Source of the DNA: Nocardia cyriacigeorgica
GTDB taxonomy: Bacteria; Actinomycetota; Actinomycetes; Mycobacteriales; Mycobacteriaceae
Direction of reading: 5' to 3'
Assembly (NCBI RefSeq): GCF_005863245.1
Contig: NZ_VBUT01000008.1
Location: 248,001 to 312,000, forward strand
Length of the DNA stretch: 64,000 nucleotides
This document shows, piece by piece, positions 34,088-42,955 of this stretch (its first letter is position 1; every line of letters begins with the position of its first letter). The notes below the pieces were generated by a model. The model was not told the origin of the DNA. It ran no database searches and saw only the letters and a program-made list of their open reading frames with translations. The translations under genes and the position numbers were made by a program.

Positions 34088-34648
34088 ATGAGCGGGGGCA
34101 GGCGCGTGCGCGCGACGATGGCGGTGACGGCGGCCGTCGGCCTGACGCTGGTCCTCGGCGGTTGCGGGCGCACCGTCGAGGGCTCGGCCCAGCCGGCCGG
34201 CGCCGCCGAGGCGAGCACGGTCAATACCGATTTCGACAAGCTGCTGCGCGAATGCGATGTGGTCTCCCAGGATCAGATCGCGAAGGTCGTCGACGAGACC
34301 GGCTTCGTGCAGCCCTCGTTCTACGGCGCGGTGTGCATGTGGGATCTGGAGGGCGGCGCGACCGGCGGCGGGATGGTCACGCTGAACTGGTACGAGATCG
34401 GCTCGCTCAACAACGAGCGCACCAACAATGACAAGCTCGGCTACACCACCACCACGATCACCGTGCAGGGCCGCAGCGCGCTCGAGACACGGCGGCCCGG
34501 CGATCCGGACTCCTGCGGCGTGAGCGCGAGTGCCGCCGATACCGGAATCGTGGGATGGTGGGTGAACTACCGGGCGGGCTCCGCGCATCCCGATCCCTGC
34601 GGCGCCGCCAAGAAACTCGTGGAGCTGACCTTGAATCTGGCCAGGTGA
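34088..34648 (+). CDS. second DUF3558 lipoprotein
   Basis: A 186-residue paralogue of the preceding gene: lipobox LGGC, then FDKLLRECDVVSQDQIAKV, AVCMWDLEGG, DSCGVSASA and DPCGAAKKLVELT. I chose ATG 34088, which has AGGGGA about 6 nt upstream; ATG 34073 overlaps the previous stop (ATGA) and would add 5 residues. The two genes have diverged clearly, so the duplication is old. Function unknown. Confidence 0.86.
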   Translation: MSGGRRVRATMAVTAAVGLTLVLGGCGRTVEGSAQPAGAAEASTVNTDFDKLLRECDVVSQDQIAKVVDETGFVQPSFYGAVCMWDLEGGATGGGMVTLNWYEIGSLNNERTNNDKLGYTTTTITVQGRSALETRRPGDPDSCGVSASAADTGIVGWWVNYRAGSAHPDPCGAAKKLVELTLNLAR

Positions 34649-34682
34649 GCGCCGCGCGGGCGGCCGCGTGATCGACCCCGCT

Positions 34683-34712
34683 TTGACCCATGCTCCGGGC
34701 TCCGAGTATCGT
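34683..34712 (+). promoter_or_regulatory. candidate promoter of the str operon
   Basis: TTGACC (34683-34688), an 18-nt spacer and TATCGT (34707-34712) lie about 210 nt before rpsL. This leaves a long leader. A weaker -10-like TATACG is present near 34880. Confidence 0.45.
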
Positions 34713-34923
34713 GGATCGCTGTGCCCGGAAGCATGCGGGCAAGTTCGAGCGCAGAACGTAGGCCAGCGAGAGCGGCTGACAGTTCCAGCGTGCCCTGAAA
34801 TAGGGCCCCTGACCTGCGCGCGACACGCCCGACCTCGGGACGCGAGAAACGTGGCCGGACGTGCGAGTGAATGCTCGATGACACGTATACGACACCGCAT
34901 TAACCAATAAGGAAAGCCGGTCT

Positions 34924-35298
34924 ATGCCAACCATCAACCAGCTGGTCCGTAAGGGTCGCCGTGACAAGGTCGCCAAGACCAAGACCGCGGCCCTCAAGGG
35001 GAGCCCGCAGCGCCGTGGCGTGTGCACGCGTGTGTACACCACGACCCCGAAGAAGCCGAACTCCGCGCTGCGTAAGGTCGCGCGTGTTCGCCTGACCAGC
35101 GCGGTCGAGGTCACGGCGTACATCCCGGGCGAAGGCCACAACCTGCAGGAGCACTCGATGGTGCTCGTCCGTGGCGGTCGTGTGAAGGACCTCCCCGGTG
35201 TGCGCTACAAGATCATCCGCGGTTCGCTCGACACCCAGGGTGTGAAGAACCGCAAGCAGGCCCGCAGCCGCTACGGCGCCAAGAAGGAGAAGAGCTGA
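34924..35298 (+). CDS. rpsL: 30S ribosomal protein S12
   Basis: S12, 124 residues, almost identical to mycobacterial S12. It lies at the decoding centre of the small subunit. Lys43 (TTPKKPNS) and Lys88 (GGRVKDLPG), the main streptomycin-resistance positions, are wild type. AAGGAAAG precedes ATG 34924. It is the first gene of the str operon, one base before rpsG. Confidence 0.98.
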   Translation: MPTINQLVRKGRRDKVAKTKTAALKGSPQRRGVCTRVYTTTPKKPNSALRKVARVRLTSAVEVTAYIPGEGHNLQEHSMVLVRGGRVKDLPGVRYKIIRGSLDTQGVKNRKQARSRYGAKKEKS

Positions 35299-35299
35299 T

Positions 35300-35770
35300 A
35301 TGCCGCGCAAGGGCCCCGCTCCCAAGCGTCCGTTGATCAACGACCCGGTCTACGGGTCGCCGCTGGTCACCCAGCTGGTCAACAAGATCCTGCTCGACGG
35401 CAAGAAGTCGACCGCCGAGCGCATCGTCTACGGTGCGCTCGAGCAGGCGCGCGAGAAGACCGGCACCGATCCGGTCGTCACCCTCAAGCGCGCTCTCGAC
35501 AACGTCAAGCCGTCGCTCGAGGTCAAGCCGCGTCGCGTCGGTGGCGCCACCTACCAGGTGCCGGTCGAGGTCCGTCCGGGCCGCGCCAACACCCTGGCGC
35601 TGCGCTGGCTGGTCAACTTCTCCCGCGCGCGTCGCGAGAAGACCATGGTCGAGCGTCTGGCCAACGAGCTGCTCGACGCCAGCAACGGCCTCGGCGCCTC
35701 GGTGAAGCGTCGCGAGGACACCCACAAGATGGCCGAGTCCAACCGGGCGTTCGCGCACTACCGCTGGTGA
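35300..35770 (+). CDS. rpsG: 30S ribosomal protein S7
   Basis: S7, 156 residues, the full family length (MPRKGPAPKRPL to NRAFAHYRW). It binds the 3' domain of 16S rRNA and starts assembly of the small-subunit head. ATG 35300 follows the rpsL stop by 1 nt. It is followed by a hairpin and a 156-nt gap before fusA. Confidence 0.98.
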   Translation: MPRKGPAPKRPLINDPVYGSPLVTQLVNKILLDGKKSTAERIVYGALEQAREKTGTDPVVTLKRALDNVKPSLEVKPRRVGGATYQVPVEVRPGRANTLALRWLVNFSRARREKTMVERLANELLDASNGLGASVKRREDTHKMAESNRAFAHYRW

Positions 35771-35812
35771 CATCTGCCCGGCCCATCGCTGGTGGGGTCG
35801 GCAGGTATCACG

Positions 35813-35842
35813 GCCGGGCGGCACTTCGGTGCCGCTTCCGGC
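35813..35842 (+). terminator. UUCG-capped hairpin between rpsG and fusA
   Basis: GCGGCAC-TTCG-GTGCCGC (35818-35835) with an outer GCCGG/CCGGC pairing gives a very stable stem with a UUCG loop. There is no T tract. It is probably an attenuator or processing/stability element rather than a full terminator. Confidence 0.55.
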
Positions 35843-35926
35843 GTTGACATAGTGACGACCTCCCCCGGTCGTCCCCGAGAATCCCAACTAGCTGATCGCT
35901 AACGAAGCAGAGCGGGGAAGATTTCC

Positions 35927-38029
35927 GTGGCACAGGACGTGCTCACCGACCTGAACAAGGTCCGCAACATCGGCATCATGGCCCACATCGATGCGGGCAA
36001 GACGACGACAACCGAACGAATCCTGTTCTACACCGGTGTGAACTACAAGATCGGTGAGACCCACGACGGTGCCTCGACCACCGACTGGATGGAACAGGAA
36101 CAGGAACGCGGCATCACCATCACCTCCGCGGCGGTGACGTGTTTCTGGAACCAGAACCAGATCAACATCATCGACACCCCGGGCCACGTGGACTTCACCG
36201 TCGAGGTGGAGCGTTCGCTGCGCGTGCTCGACGGCGCCGTCGCCGTCTTCGACGGCAAGGAAGGTGTCGAGCCGCAGTCCGAGCAGGTGTGGCGTCAGGC
36301 CGACAAGTACGACGTGCCGCGCATCTGCTTCGTCAACAAGATGGACAAGCTCGGTGCGGACTTCTACTTCACCGTGCAGACCATCAAGGACCGCCTCGGC
36401 GCGAAGCCGCTGGTCATCCAGCTGCCGATCGGCGCGGAGGACACCTTCGAGGGCATCGTCGACCTGGTCGAGATGAACGCCAAGGTGTGGACCGGCGAGA
36501 CCAAGCTCGGTGAGAAGTACGAGGTCCAGGAAATCCCGGCCGATCTGAAGGAGAAGGCCGAGCAGTACCGTCAGGAACTGCTCGAGACCGTCGCCGAGTC
36601 GGACGAGGCGCTGCTGGAGAAGTTCTTCGGTGGCGAAGAGCTCACGATCGATGAGATCAAGGGCGCCATCCGCAAGATGACCGTCAACTCCGAGCTCTAC
36701 CCCGTGCTGTGTGGTTCGGCGTTCAAGAACAAGGGCGTGCAGCCCATGCTCGACGCCGTCGTGGACTACCTGCCCTCGCCGCTGGACGTCGAGTCCGTGC
36801 AGGGTCACGTCCCCGGCAACGAAGAAGAGATCATCAGCCGCAAGCCGAGCGCCGACGAGCCGTTCGCGGCCCTGGCGTTCAAGATCGCGGTGCACCCCTT
36901 CTTCGGCAAGCTGACCTACATCCGCGTGTACTCCGGCAAGGTCGACTCCGGCGCCCAGGTCATCAACGCGACCAAGGGCAAGAAGGAGCGTCTGGGCAAG
37001 CTGTTCCAGATGCACTCCAACAAGGAGAACCCGGTCCCCGTGGTCTCCGCCGGCCACATCTACGCGGTCATCGGCCTCAAGGACACCACCACGGGTGACA
37101 CCCTGTGCGATCCGAACAACCAGATCGTGCTCGAGTCCATGACCTTCCCGGACCCGGTCATCGAGGTCTCCATCGAGCCCAAGACCAAGTCCGACCAGGA
37201 GAAGCTGGGCACCGCCATCCAGAAGCTGTCGGAAGAAGACCCGACCTTCTCGGTGAAGCTGGACCAGGAGACCGGCCAGACCGTCATCGGCGGCATGGGC
37301 GAGCTGCACCTGGACATCCTCGTCGACCGGATGAAGCGCGAGTTCAAGGTCGAGGCGAACGTCGGTAAGCCGCAGGTGGCCTACCGTGAGACGATCACCC
37401 GCCCGGTCGAGAAGCTCGAATTCACGCACAAGAAGCAGACCGGTGGCTCCGGTCAGTTCGCGAAGGTCATCATCGCGGTCGAGCCGTTCGTCGGCGAGGA
37501 CGGCGCGACCTACGAGTTCGAGAACAAGGTCACCGGTGGCCGCGTGCCGCGCGAGTACATCCCATCGGTCGACGCCGGTGCGCAGGACGCCATGCAGTAC
37601 GGTGTGCTCGCCGGTTACCCGCTGGTCAACCTGAAGGTGACCCTGCTCGACGGCGCGTACCATGACGTCGACTCCTCGGAGATGGCGTTCAAGATCGCCG
37701 GCTCGCAGGCCCTGAAGGAAGCGGCCAAGAAGGCCGGTCCGGTGATCCTCGAACCGCTCATGGCGGTCGAGGTCATCACGCCCGAGGACTACATGGGCGA
37801 TGTGATCGGCGACCTGAACTCCCGCCGTGGCCAGATCCAGGCCATGGAGGAACGCAGTGGTGCCCGTGTCGTCAAGGCGCTGGTTCCGCTCTCGGAGATG
37901 TTCGGCTACATCGGTGACCTGCGGTCGAAGACCCAGGGCCGGGCGAACTACTCCATGGTGTTCGATTCGTACGCGGAGGTTCCGGCCAACGTGTCGAAGG
38001 AGATCATCGCCAAGGCGACCGGCGAGTAA
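35927..38029 (+). CDS. fusA: elongation factor G
   Basis: EF-G, 700 residues, the GTPase that drives translocation on the ribosome. G motifs: AHIDAGKT (P-loop), the switch I region ERGITITSAAVT, DTPGHVDF and NKMDK. Domains II-V follow at normal length. It starts at GTG 35927 behind AGCGGGGAAG. No unusual substitution was recognised. It is the third gene of the str operon. Confidence 0.98.
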   Translation: MAQDVLTDLNKVRNIGIMAHIDAGKTTTTERILFYTGVNYKIGETHDGASTTDWMEQEQERGITITSAAVTCFWNQNQINIIDTPGHVDFTVEVERSLRVLDGAVAVFDGKEGVEPQSEQVWRQADKYDVPRICFVNKMDKLGADFYFTVQTIKDRLGAKPLVIQLPIGAEDTFEGIVDLVEMNAKVWTGETKLGEKYEVQEIPADLKEKAEQYRQELLETVAESDEALLEKFFGGEELTIDEIKGAIRKMTVNSELYPVLCGSAFKNKGVQPMLDAVVDYLPSPLDVESVQGHVPGNEEEIISRKPSADEPFAALAFKIAVHPFFGKLTYIRVYSGKVDSGAQVINATKGKKERLGKLFQMHSNKENPVPVVSAGHIYAVIGLKDTTTGDTLCDPNNQIVLESMTFPDPVIEVSIEPKTKSDQEKLGTAIQKLSEEDPTFSVKLDQETGQTVIGGMGELHLDILVDRMKREFKVEANVGKPQVAYRETITRPVEKLEFTHKKQTGGSGQFAKVIIAVEPFVGEDGATYEFENKVTGGRVPREYIPSVDAGAQDAMQYGVLAGYPLVNLKVTLLDGAYHDVDSSEMAFKIAGSQALKEAAKKAGPVILEPLMAVEVITPEDYMGDVIGDLNSRRGQIQAMEERSGARVVKALVPLSEMFGYIGDLRSKTQGRANYSMVFDSYAEVPANVSKEIIAKATGE

Positions 38030-38036
38030 TTACCCC

Positions 38037-38065
38037 TCCGGGGCAGGTGGTTCACCTGCCCCGGA
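38037..38065 (+). terminator. hairpin without T tract between fusA and tuf
   Basis: A perfect 13-bp stem (38037-38049 with 38053-38065, loop GTT) starts 7 nt after the fusA stop. No T run follows. A second small hairpin (CCCCAT/ATGGGG, 38095-38110) lies before tuf. Confidence 0.6.
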
Positions 38066-38163
38066 TCTCCCGGGAGTTTGTTCAACCGAAAGTTCCCCAT
38101 GTGTATGGGGATGACCCCCGCACTGCTGCAACTGCACGCACCAACAAGTCCAGGAGGACCACA

Positions 38164-39354
38164 GTGGCGAAGGCGAAGTTCGAGCGGACGAAGCCGCACG
38201 TCAACATCGGCACCATCGGTCACGTCGACCACGGCAAGACCACGCTGACCGCAGCGATCACCAAGGTGCTGGCTGACAAGTACCCGGATCTGAACGAGAG
38301 CTTCGCTTTCGACCAGATCGACAAGGCGCCTGAGGAGAAGGCTCGTGGTATCACGATCAACATCTCCCACGTCGAGTACCAGACCGAGAAGCGCCACTAC
38401 GCGCACGTCGACGCCCCGGGTCACGCCGACTACATCAAGAACATGATCACCGGTGCGGCGCAGATGGACGGCGCCATCCTCGTGGTCGCCGCCACCGACG
38501 GCCCGATGCCGCAGACCCGCGAGCACGTGCTGCTCGCCCGTCAGGTCGGCGTGCCCTACATCCTGGTCGCGCTGAACAAGTCGGACATGGTCGACGACGA
38601 GGAAATCCTCGAGCTCGTCGAGATGGAGGTCCGCGAGCTGCTGGCCTCGCAGGAGTTCGACGAGGACGCCCCCGTCGTCCGCGTCTCCGGCCTGAAGGCG
38701 CTCGAGGGCGACCAGAAGTGGGTCGACTCGGTCGTCGAGCTCATGAACGCTGTCGACGAGTCCATCCCGGACCCGGTGCGTGAGACCGACAAGCCGTTCC
38801 TGATGCCCGTCGAGGACGTCTTCACCATCACCGGTCGTGGCACCGTCGTCACCGGTCGCGTCGAGCGTGGCGTGATCAACGTGAACGAGGAAGTCGAGAT
38901 CGTCGGCATCCGCCCGGAGAAGACCAAGACCACGGTCACCGGTATCGAGATGTTCCGCAAGCTGCTCGACCAGGGCCAGGCGGGCGACAACGTCGGTCTG
39001 CTGGTTCGTGGCATCAAGCGCGAGGACGTGGAGCGCGGCCAGGTCGTCGTGAAGCCGGGCACCACCACCCCGCACACCGAGTTCGAGGGCCAGGCCTACA
39101 TCCTGTCCAAGGACGAGGGTGGCCGCCACACCCCGTTCTTCAACAACTACCGTCCGCAGTTCTACTTCCGTACCACTGACGTGACGGGCGTTGTGACCCT
39201 GCCCGAGGGCACCGAGATGGTCATGCCCGGTGACAACACCGAGATGTCCGTCAAGCTGATCCAGCCGGTCGCCATGGACGAGGGCCTGCGCTTCGCGATC
39301 CGCGAAGGTGGCCGCACCGTCGGCGCCGGTCGCGTCACCAAGATCATCAAGTGA
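38164..39354 (+). CDS. tuf: elongation factor Tu
   Basis: EF-Tu, 396 residues, delivers aminoacyl-tRNA to the ribosome. G motifs: GHVDHGKTTLT, switch I with EEKARGITINISHVEY, DAPGHADY and NKSDMV. The C-terminal domains II and III are complete. GTG 38164 follows AGGAGG with correct spacing; the longer frame from 38047 is not supported. Last gene of the str operon; a T-rich terminator follows at once. Confidence 0.98.
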   Translation: MAKAKFERTKPHVNIGTIGHVDHGKTTLTAAITKVLADKYPDLNESFAFDQIDKAPEEKARGITINISHVEYQTEKRHYAHVDAPGHADYIKNMITGAAQMDGAILVVAATDGPMPQTREHVLLARQVGVPYILVALNKSDMVDDEEILELVEMEVRELLASQEFDEDAPVVRVSGLKALEGDQKWVDSVVELMNAVDESIPDPVRETDKPFLMPVEDVFTITGRGTVVTGRVERGVINVNEEVEIVGIRPEKTKTTVTGIEMFRKLLDQGQAGDNVGLLVRGIKREDVERGQVVVKPGTTTPHTEFEGQAYILSKDEGGRHTPFFNNYRPQFYFRTTDVTGVVTLPEGTEMVMPGDNTEMSVKLIQPVAMDEGLRFAIREGGRTVGAGRVTKIIK

Positions 39355-39371
39355 TCTGACGTAACCAGCCG

Positions 39372-39412
39372 AAACGGCGCCGCTCCGAAAGGAGCGGCGC
39401 CGTTTTGTTTTT
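39372..39412 (+). terminator. intrinsic terminator of tuf
   Basis: A perfect 15-bp stem (39372-39386 with 39391-39405) capped by a GAAA loop, followed by a T-rich tail (TTTTGTTTTT). This is a textbook intrinsic terminator ending the str operon. Confidence 0.92.
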
Positions 39413-39451
39413 CGGGATTCTTTACGGCCGGCCGGTCCGGCCAGGGACGTG

Positions 39452-40207
39452 TCAGTCCGATTCGCCGGCGGCCTGTAACAGTGCCTGCGCGAACTTCACC
39501 ATCTGGGTGGAGCCGCCGTACCAGGCGGAAACCACCTCGACCGCGGCGGCGCGGGTGCGGCGGGCGGTTCGCACGACCTCGTCGGGGGACAGGGTGCCCG
39601 CCTCGGCCTTGGTGGCGAGGGCGTTCAGTTCATCGCTGGCCAAGAGCAGCCGCATGATGCGGTGCAGGTCGACGCCGCCGTCGGCGTTCGGTAGGGGCAG
39701 CGGGGGTTCGGCCGGGGCCTGGGCCTCGGCTTCGGCCTCGGCGGCGGCGCGGGCCGCGCGGCGCGACGGGATCGCCTGGCGCGGGGCGGGTGCGGGCTTT
39801 TCGGGTTCCGGTGTCGCGGCGGGCGCCGAGGTTTCGGTGGCCGCCGGTGCCGGCGTGGCTTGGGCGGCTTGGGGCGCCGTGTTGTCCACCCCGGTCAACC
39901 CGATGCCCTGGGCGGGCTCGGGTTCCGGTGCTGGGGCCGATCGCCGGGGTTCGGGCATGGGCGGCAGTTGAGCCGGCGACCAGTCGAATGCGGAAGTCTG
40001 CGCGGTCGTGCGGGTGGGCAGCGACCCGTTGGTGGTCGCCCCATTGGTGTTCGTGTCCGCTCCCGTCAACCCGGCAGCCATGGCGACGGCCGGTTCGGAC
40101 TGCTCACGCTCGGTGCGGTGAAAACCCTCTTGGCGAGCGCGAAGTCCATCTCCGAGACCGTTGTAATCGGCATCCATGAGGTCATTCTTACCCGAGTGGG
40201 GTGTCAT
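39452..40207 (-). CDS. Ala/Pro-rich protein of unknown function
   Basis: A 251-residue protein. The N-terminal two thirds (about 1-170) is low-complexity, rich in Ala, Pro, Thr and Glu and probably disordered. The C-terminal part (about 175-251) looks helical and folded (VDLHRIMRLLLASDELNALATKAEAG, DEVVRTARRTRAAAVEVV). No signal peptide or membrane segment is seen. ATG 40207 overlaps the stop of the SDR gene (ATGA); ATG 40177 is an alternative. Not recognised. Confidence 0.65.
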   Translation of the reverse strand: MTPHSGKNDLMDADYNGLGDGLRARQEGFHRTEREQSEPAVAMAAGLTGADTNTNGATTNGSLPTRTTAQTSAFDWSPAQLPPMPEPRRSAPAPEPEPAQGIGLTGVDNTAPQAAQATPAPAATETSAPAATPEPEKPAPAPRQAIPSRRAARAAAEAEAEAQAPAEPPLPLPNADGGVDLHRIMRLLLASDELNALATKAEAGTLSPDEVVRTARRTRAAAVEVVSAWYGGSTQMVKFAQALLQAAGESD

Positions 40208-41016
40208 CCGTCGGTCTCGGCCTCGGCCAGCGCCGCCAGACGGGCGGCGTCGGCCTGGTCGTGATCACCGGCCACGAGAGCGACCTCTCGTGCGCCGCGA
40301 TAGGCGAAGCGCCCTGGCCGCGGATCGTCGACGAGCCGAATGATCGGGCGTACGGCCATATCCGGGCGCTGACCGAGCAGACGGCCGAGCACGGCGGCGG
40401 AGACCTTCATGGCGGGGCCGGCCTCGCCGGCGAAGCTGGTTCGCACCAGCCGGCCGGGCCCCCAGGTCAGGTACATCAGATTCGGGTTGTCCTCGAGGGC
40501 AAGGATTCCCAGGAGTTCGTTCGCCCGCCGCTGCTGTGCGTTGGACCGCCGGAAGGTGAATCCGTCGGCCATCGCGGGATCGTCGAAATCGATGGCATCG
40601 GCGCGTGCGCCCGGTACTGCGGTATTGACGATCACCGGCCGTGCGGACTCGTGCAGCAGTGCGGCGAGACCGGTGACGAAGACGTATTTGGCAAGGAAGA
40701 ACAGTGCCCACGACGCTTCGTGGCCTTCGCTGGTGAGCGCGCGGCGTTGCCGGATGTACGAGGCGGCGAGCACCAGCACATCGATGTGGTCGTAGGTCGC
40801 TCGCAGTCGGGTGACGACCCGGCGGCTGTCGGCGACCGACGCCAGATCGGCTTCGACGAACTCGGCGGCTGCCCGGTCCGGGGCGGTGCCGATCAACTTC
40901 TCGAATTTGTCGCGGCTCCTGCCGATGACGACGACACGGTCGCCGGTGGCCAGGAAATGGCGGACCAGTGCGGCGCCCATTCCGTCGGTGCCCCCTGTGA
41001 TCACGATCGTTCGCAT
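40204..41016 (-). CDS. short-chain dehydrogenase/reductase-like protein with altered active site
   Basis: A 270-residue Rossmann protein. The cofactor motif TGGTDGMG (residues 7-14) is intact, and VVVIGRSRDKFEKL suggests NADP preference. The catalytic YxxxK is not present: the aligned segment reads NAQQR (about 159-163), so Tyr becomes Asn and Lys becomes Arg, and the usual Ser region reads IVNTAVPG. The protein may have lost or changed catalysis. It is divergent from a TetR gene across a pair of palindromes. ATG 41016 is chosen to match the family N-terminus. Confidence 0.85.
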   Translation of the reverse strand: MRTIVITGGTDGMGAALVRHFLATGDRVVVIGRSRDKFEKLIGTAPDRAAAEFVEADLASVADSRRVVTRLRATYDHIDVLVLAASYIRQRRALTSEGHEASWALFFLAKYVFVTGLAALLHESARPVIVNTAVPGARADAIDFDDPAMADGFTFRRSNAQQRRANELLGILALEDNPNLMYLTWGPGRLVRTSFAGEAGPAMKVSAAVLGRLLGQRPDMAVRPIIRLVDDPRPGRFAYRGAREVALVAGDHDQADAARLAALAEAETDG

Positions 41017-41025
41017 ATCTCGCCT

Positions 41026-41047
41026 TTCCGGAACGCATGTTCCGGAA
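41026..41047. promoter_or_regulatory. TetR operator 1 (22-bp palindrome)
   Basis: TTCCGGAAC (41026-41034) and GTTCCGGAA (41039-41047) form perfect 9-bp arms with a 4-nt spacer, in the gap between the divergent SDR and TetR genes, 10 bp before the SDR start. Confidence 0.75.
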
Positions 41048-41062
41048 CAGGTTAGCATCAAT

Positions 41063-41078
41063 CGGAACCTGTGTTCCG
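41063..41078. promoter_or_regulatory. TetR operator 2
   Basis: CGGAAC-CTGT-GTTCCG repeats the core of operator 1 (CGGAAC-N4-GTTCCG). Its centre is 34 bp from that of operator 1. It lies just before the -10-like TAGCAT of the TetR gene. Confidence 0.7.
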
Positions 41079-41096
41079 AATCGCTAGCATGTGCTC

Positions 41097-41657
41097 ATGG
41101 CAGAGGACCGCAGGCAAAGACGTGACGCCGCCGCCAACAAGCAACGCATCCTGGCCGCCGCGAACGCAGCCTTCCGCGCCGACGGTATGGCTGTGGATAT
41201 GCGTGCCGTCGCCGCGGCCGCCGGAGTCGGCATCGGCACCCTCTACCGGCACTTCCCAACGCGCGAACACCTCGTGCAGGCCGTGACCGGAAGCGGCTTC
41301 GCCGAGCTCGCCGAAGCCGCCCTGCCCGAACAGCTTTCCGCGCTAGAGGCATTGCGGAAGTTCTTCACCGGGGCACTCACCAACGTCACCGCCAACAAGG
41401 CGATGGCCGACCTGCTGGCGGGTGGGTCACCGTCGGACGCCGAACTGCAACGCTGCCTCGCTCACCTCACCGAGATCGGTCGGGTGGCCCTGGCGCGCTC
41501 GCGGACCGATCACTCGCTGGCCGACGATGTGAGCGCCGAAGACATCGGCTACCAGCTGCTCGGTCTCATCCGCATCGTCCAGCTGATGCCCGATGCTGCG
41601 CCGAGCGTTGTCGAACACCAGGTCGATCTAGCGTTACGCGGGCTCGCGGAGGGGTGA
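41097..41657 (+). CDS. TetR family transcriptional regulator
   Basis: A 186-residue TetR repressor: HTH region KQRILAAANAAFRADGMAVDMRAVAAAAGV followed by GTLYRHFPTREHLVQAV. The C-terminal ligand domain has no recognisable specificity. ATG 41097 sits 6 nt after TAGCAT, compatible with leaderless transcription; GTG 41091 is an alternative. It very probably represses itself and the divergent SDR gene through the two operators between them. Confidence 0.92.
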   Translation: MAEDRRQRRDAAANKQRILAAANAAFRADGMAVDMRAVAAAAGVGIGTLYRHFPTREHLVQAVTGSGFAELAEAALPEQLSALEALRKFFTGALTNVTANKAMADLLAGGSPSDAELQRCLAHLTEIGRVALARSRTDHSLADDVSAEDIGYQLLGLIRIVQLMPDAAPSVVEHQVDLALRGLAEG

Positions 41658-41673
41658 GCCGGTGGGGTCCGCG

Positions 41674-42882
41674 TCAGCAGTTGCTCGGCGCGGGCTCCCC
41701 GCGGAACCGCGCATCCAGCCATGCCACCATGCTCGGCATGCCGAGGACCGCGGCCGACAGGTGCTCGGGGGTCGGGATCAGCTCGGCCTGGACGGGCACG
41801 CCTGCCGCGCAGTAGCGGCGGTTGGTCGCGACGATGGAGTCGATGGGGATGAGGGGGTCGCTGGGTGAATGCCATTCGAAGATCGGCATATTCGGGACTC
41901 CGTCGAACAGTTCGAGGCTGTTCTCCTCGACCACCGCGCGCGCTTCGGCGTCGTACATGAGTGAGGTGTTGCTGGCGTAATCGCGGACGCTGCGGCCCGC
42001 GCCGGTGGCGATGATCTCGTTGGTGCAGCCGTTGGCCATATGGTCGCGGGCCGCAAGGCCGGTCGGGTTGAGGTGATCGCTGATCGGGAAGCGGTCGGGG
42101 TATTCGCGTTCGAGCCCGATACCGGCCGCCATCACCAGTCCGAAACCCGGATGCGGGTTGAACTGCAACGCCTCCAGCATGCGCACCAGATTCGCCGGCA
42201 CCCCACCGGCCGCGGCGCCGGCCAGTTTCAGCTCCGGCGCGTAACTGGGTGCGAGCGCTGCCGCCCATGCCGTGGCCATGCCGCCGCCGGAATAGCCGGC
42301 CATAGCGACCGGGCTGTGCTGCACCGCGAGCTCCGGAACGCGTTGCGCCGCACGGATTCCGTCGAGGGTGATCTGCCCGCCGAGCCGGGCGGCGCCGTAA
42401 GCGAAGGTCGGTCCGAGGTGATCCGGCAGTGCGATGCTCCAGCCGCGCAACAGCAGCAGATTCAGCGCGACGGCCTCGCGTACCTGAAGATTCGGGTCAG
42501 CGGTGTAGAGCACCCGCGAGATCGCACAGCGCGGCCCCAGCCCGTTGATGATGTGCTGGTAGGACAGCAGCGGGCCGTCCGGCCGATGACCCGGCGGCGT
42601 GAGCACGGTGGTGGTTGCCGCGATGGGCAGCCCGCGCGAGTTGGTGGAGCGGAACTTCACCAACGTCAGCGTGGTGCCGGGAAACGTCAGCAGCGGCGGC
42701 AACCGCCGCACCGCGAGCACGTCACCGGGCTGGTAGGCCGCGAGATCCGCCGGCTGGGCGTAGAAGGGATCCGGATCGGCCACCGGATAACGAGGTAGCG
42801 CCGGGGCGGTAGCCGTCCCGGCCAGCAGAACCGCAGAGGCGCCGACGAGCGCGCCGGTTATCAATCGCTGGATAACCCGCAT
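41674..42882 (-). CDS. secretory lipase family protein
   Basis: A 402-residue exported alpha/beta-hydrolase of the secretory lipase (LIP) family, with a signal peptide (MRVIQRLITGALVGASAVLLAG) cleaved near Ala30. The nucleophile is Ser in GYSGGGMAT; the acid is probably Asp in HSPSDPLIP and the base His in TPEHLS. Substrates are likely triacylglycerols or other esters outside the cell. ATG 42882 gives a proper signal peptide. It is convergent with the TetR gene. Confidence 0.9.
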   Translation of the reverse strand: MRVIQRLITGALVGASAVLLAGTATAPALPRYPVADPDPFYAQPADLAAYQPGDVLAVRRLPPLLTFPGTTLTLVKFRSTNSRGLPIAATTTVLTPPGHRPDGPLLSYQHIINGLGPRCAISRVLYTADPNLQVREAVALNLLLLRGWSIALPDHLGPTFAYGAARLGGQITLDGIRAAQRVPELAVQHSPVAMAGYSGGGMATAWAAALAPSYAPELKLAGAAAGGVPANLVRMLEALQFNPHPGFGLVMAAGIGLEREYPDRFPISDHLNPTGLAARDHMANGCTNEIIATGAGRSVRDYASNTSLMYDAEARAVVEENSLELFDGVPNMPIFEWHSPSDPLIPIDSIVATNRRYCAAGVPVQAELIPTPEHLSAAVLGMPSMVAWLDARFRGEPAPSNC

Positions 42883-42955
42883 GGCAGCTATTGCTACCAC
42901 GCAGTGCCGCCGATGACCGTCAGCCTCGGTCGCCTCGGCGAGCCATCGATCGAGG

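Noticed and set aside
35844..35872. TTGACA before fusA as a promoter
   Set aside because: No -10 box occurs at 16-19 nt spacing; the hexamer alone is not enough.
38078..38110. TTGTTC with TATGGG before tuf as a promoter
   Set aside because: The spacing is about 20 nt and the -10 lies in a small hairpin; too weak to list.
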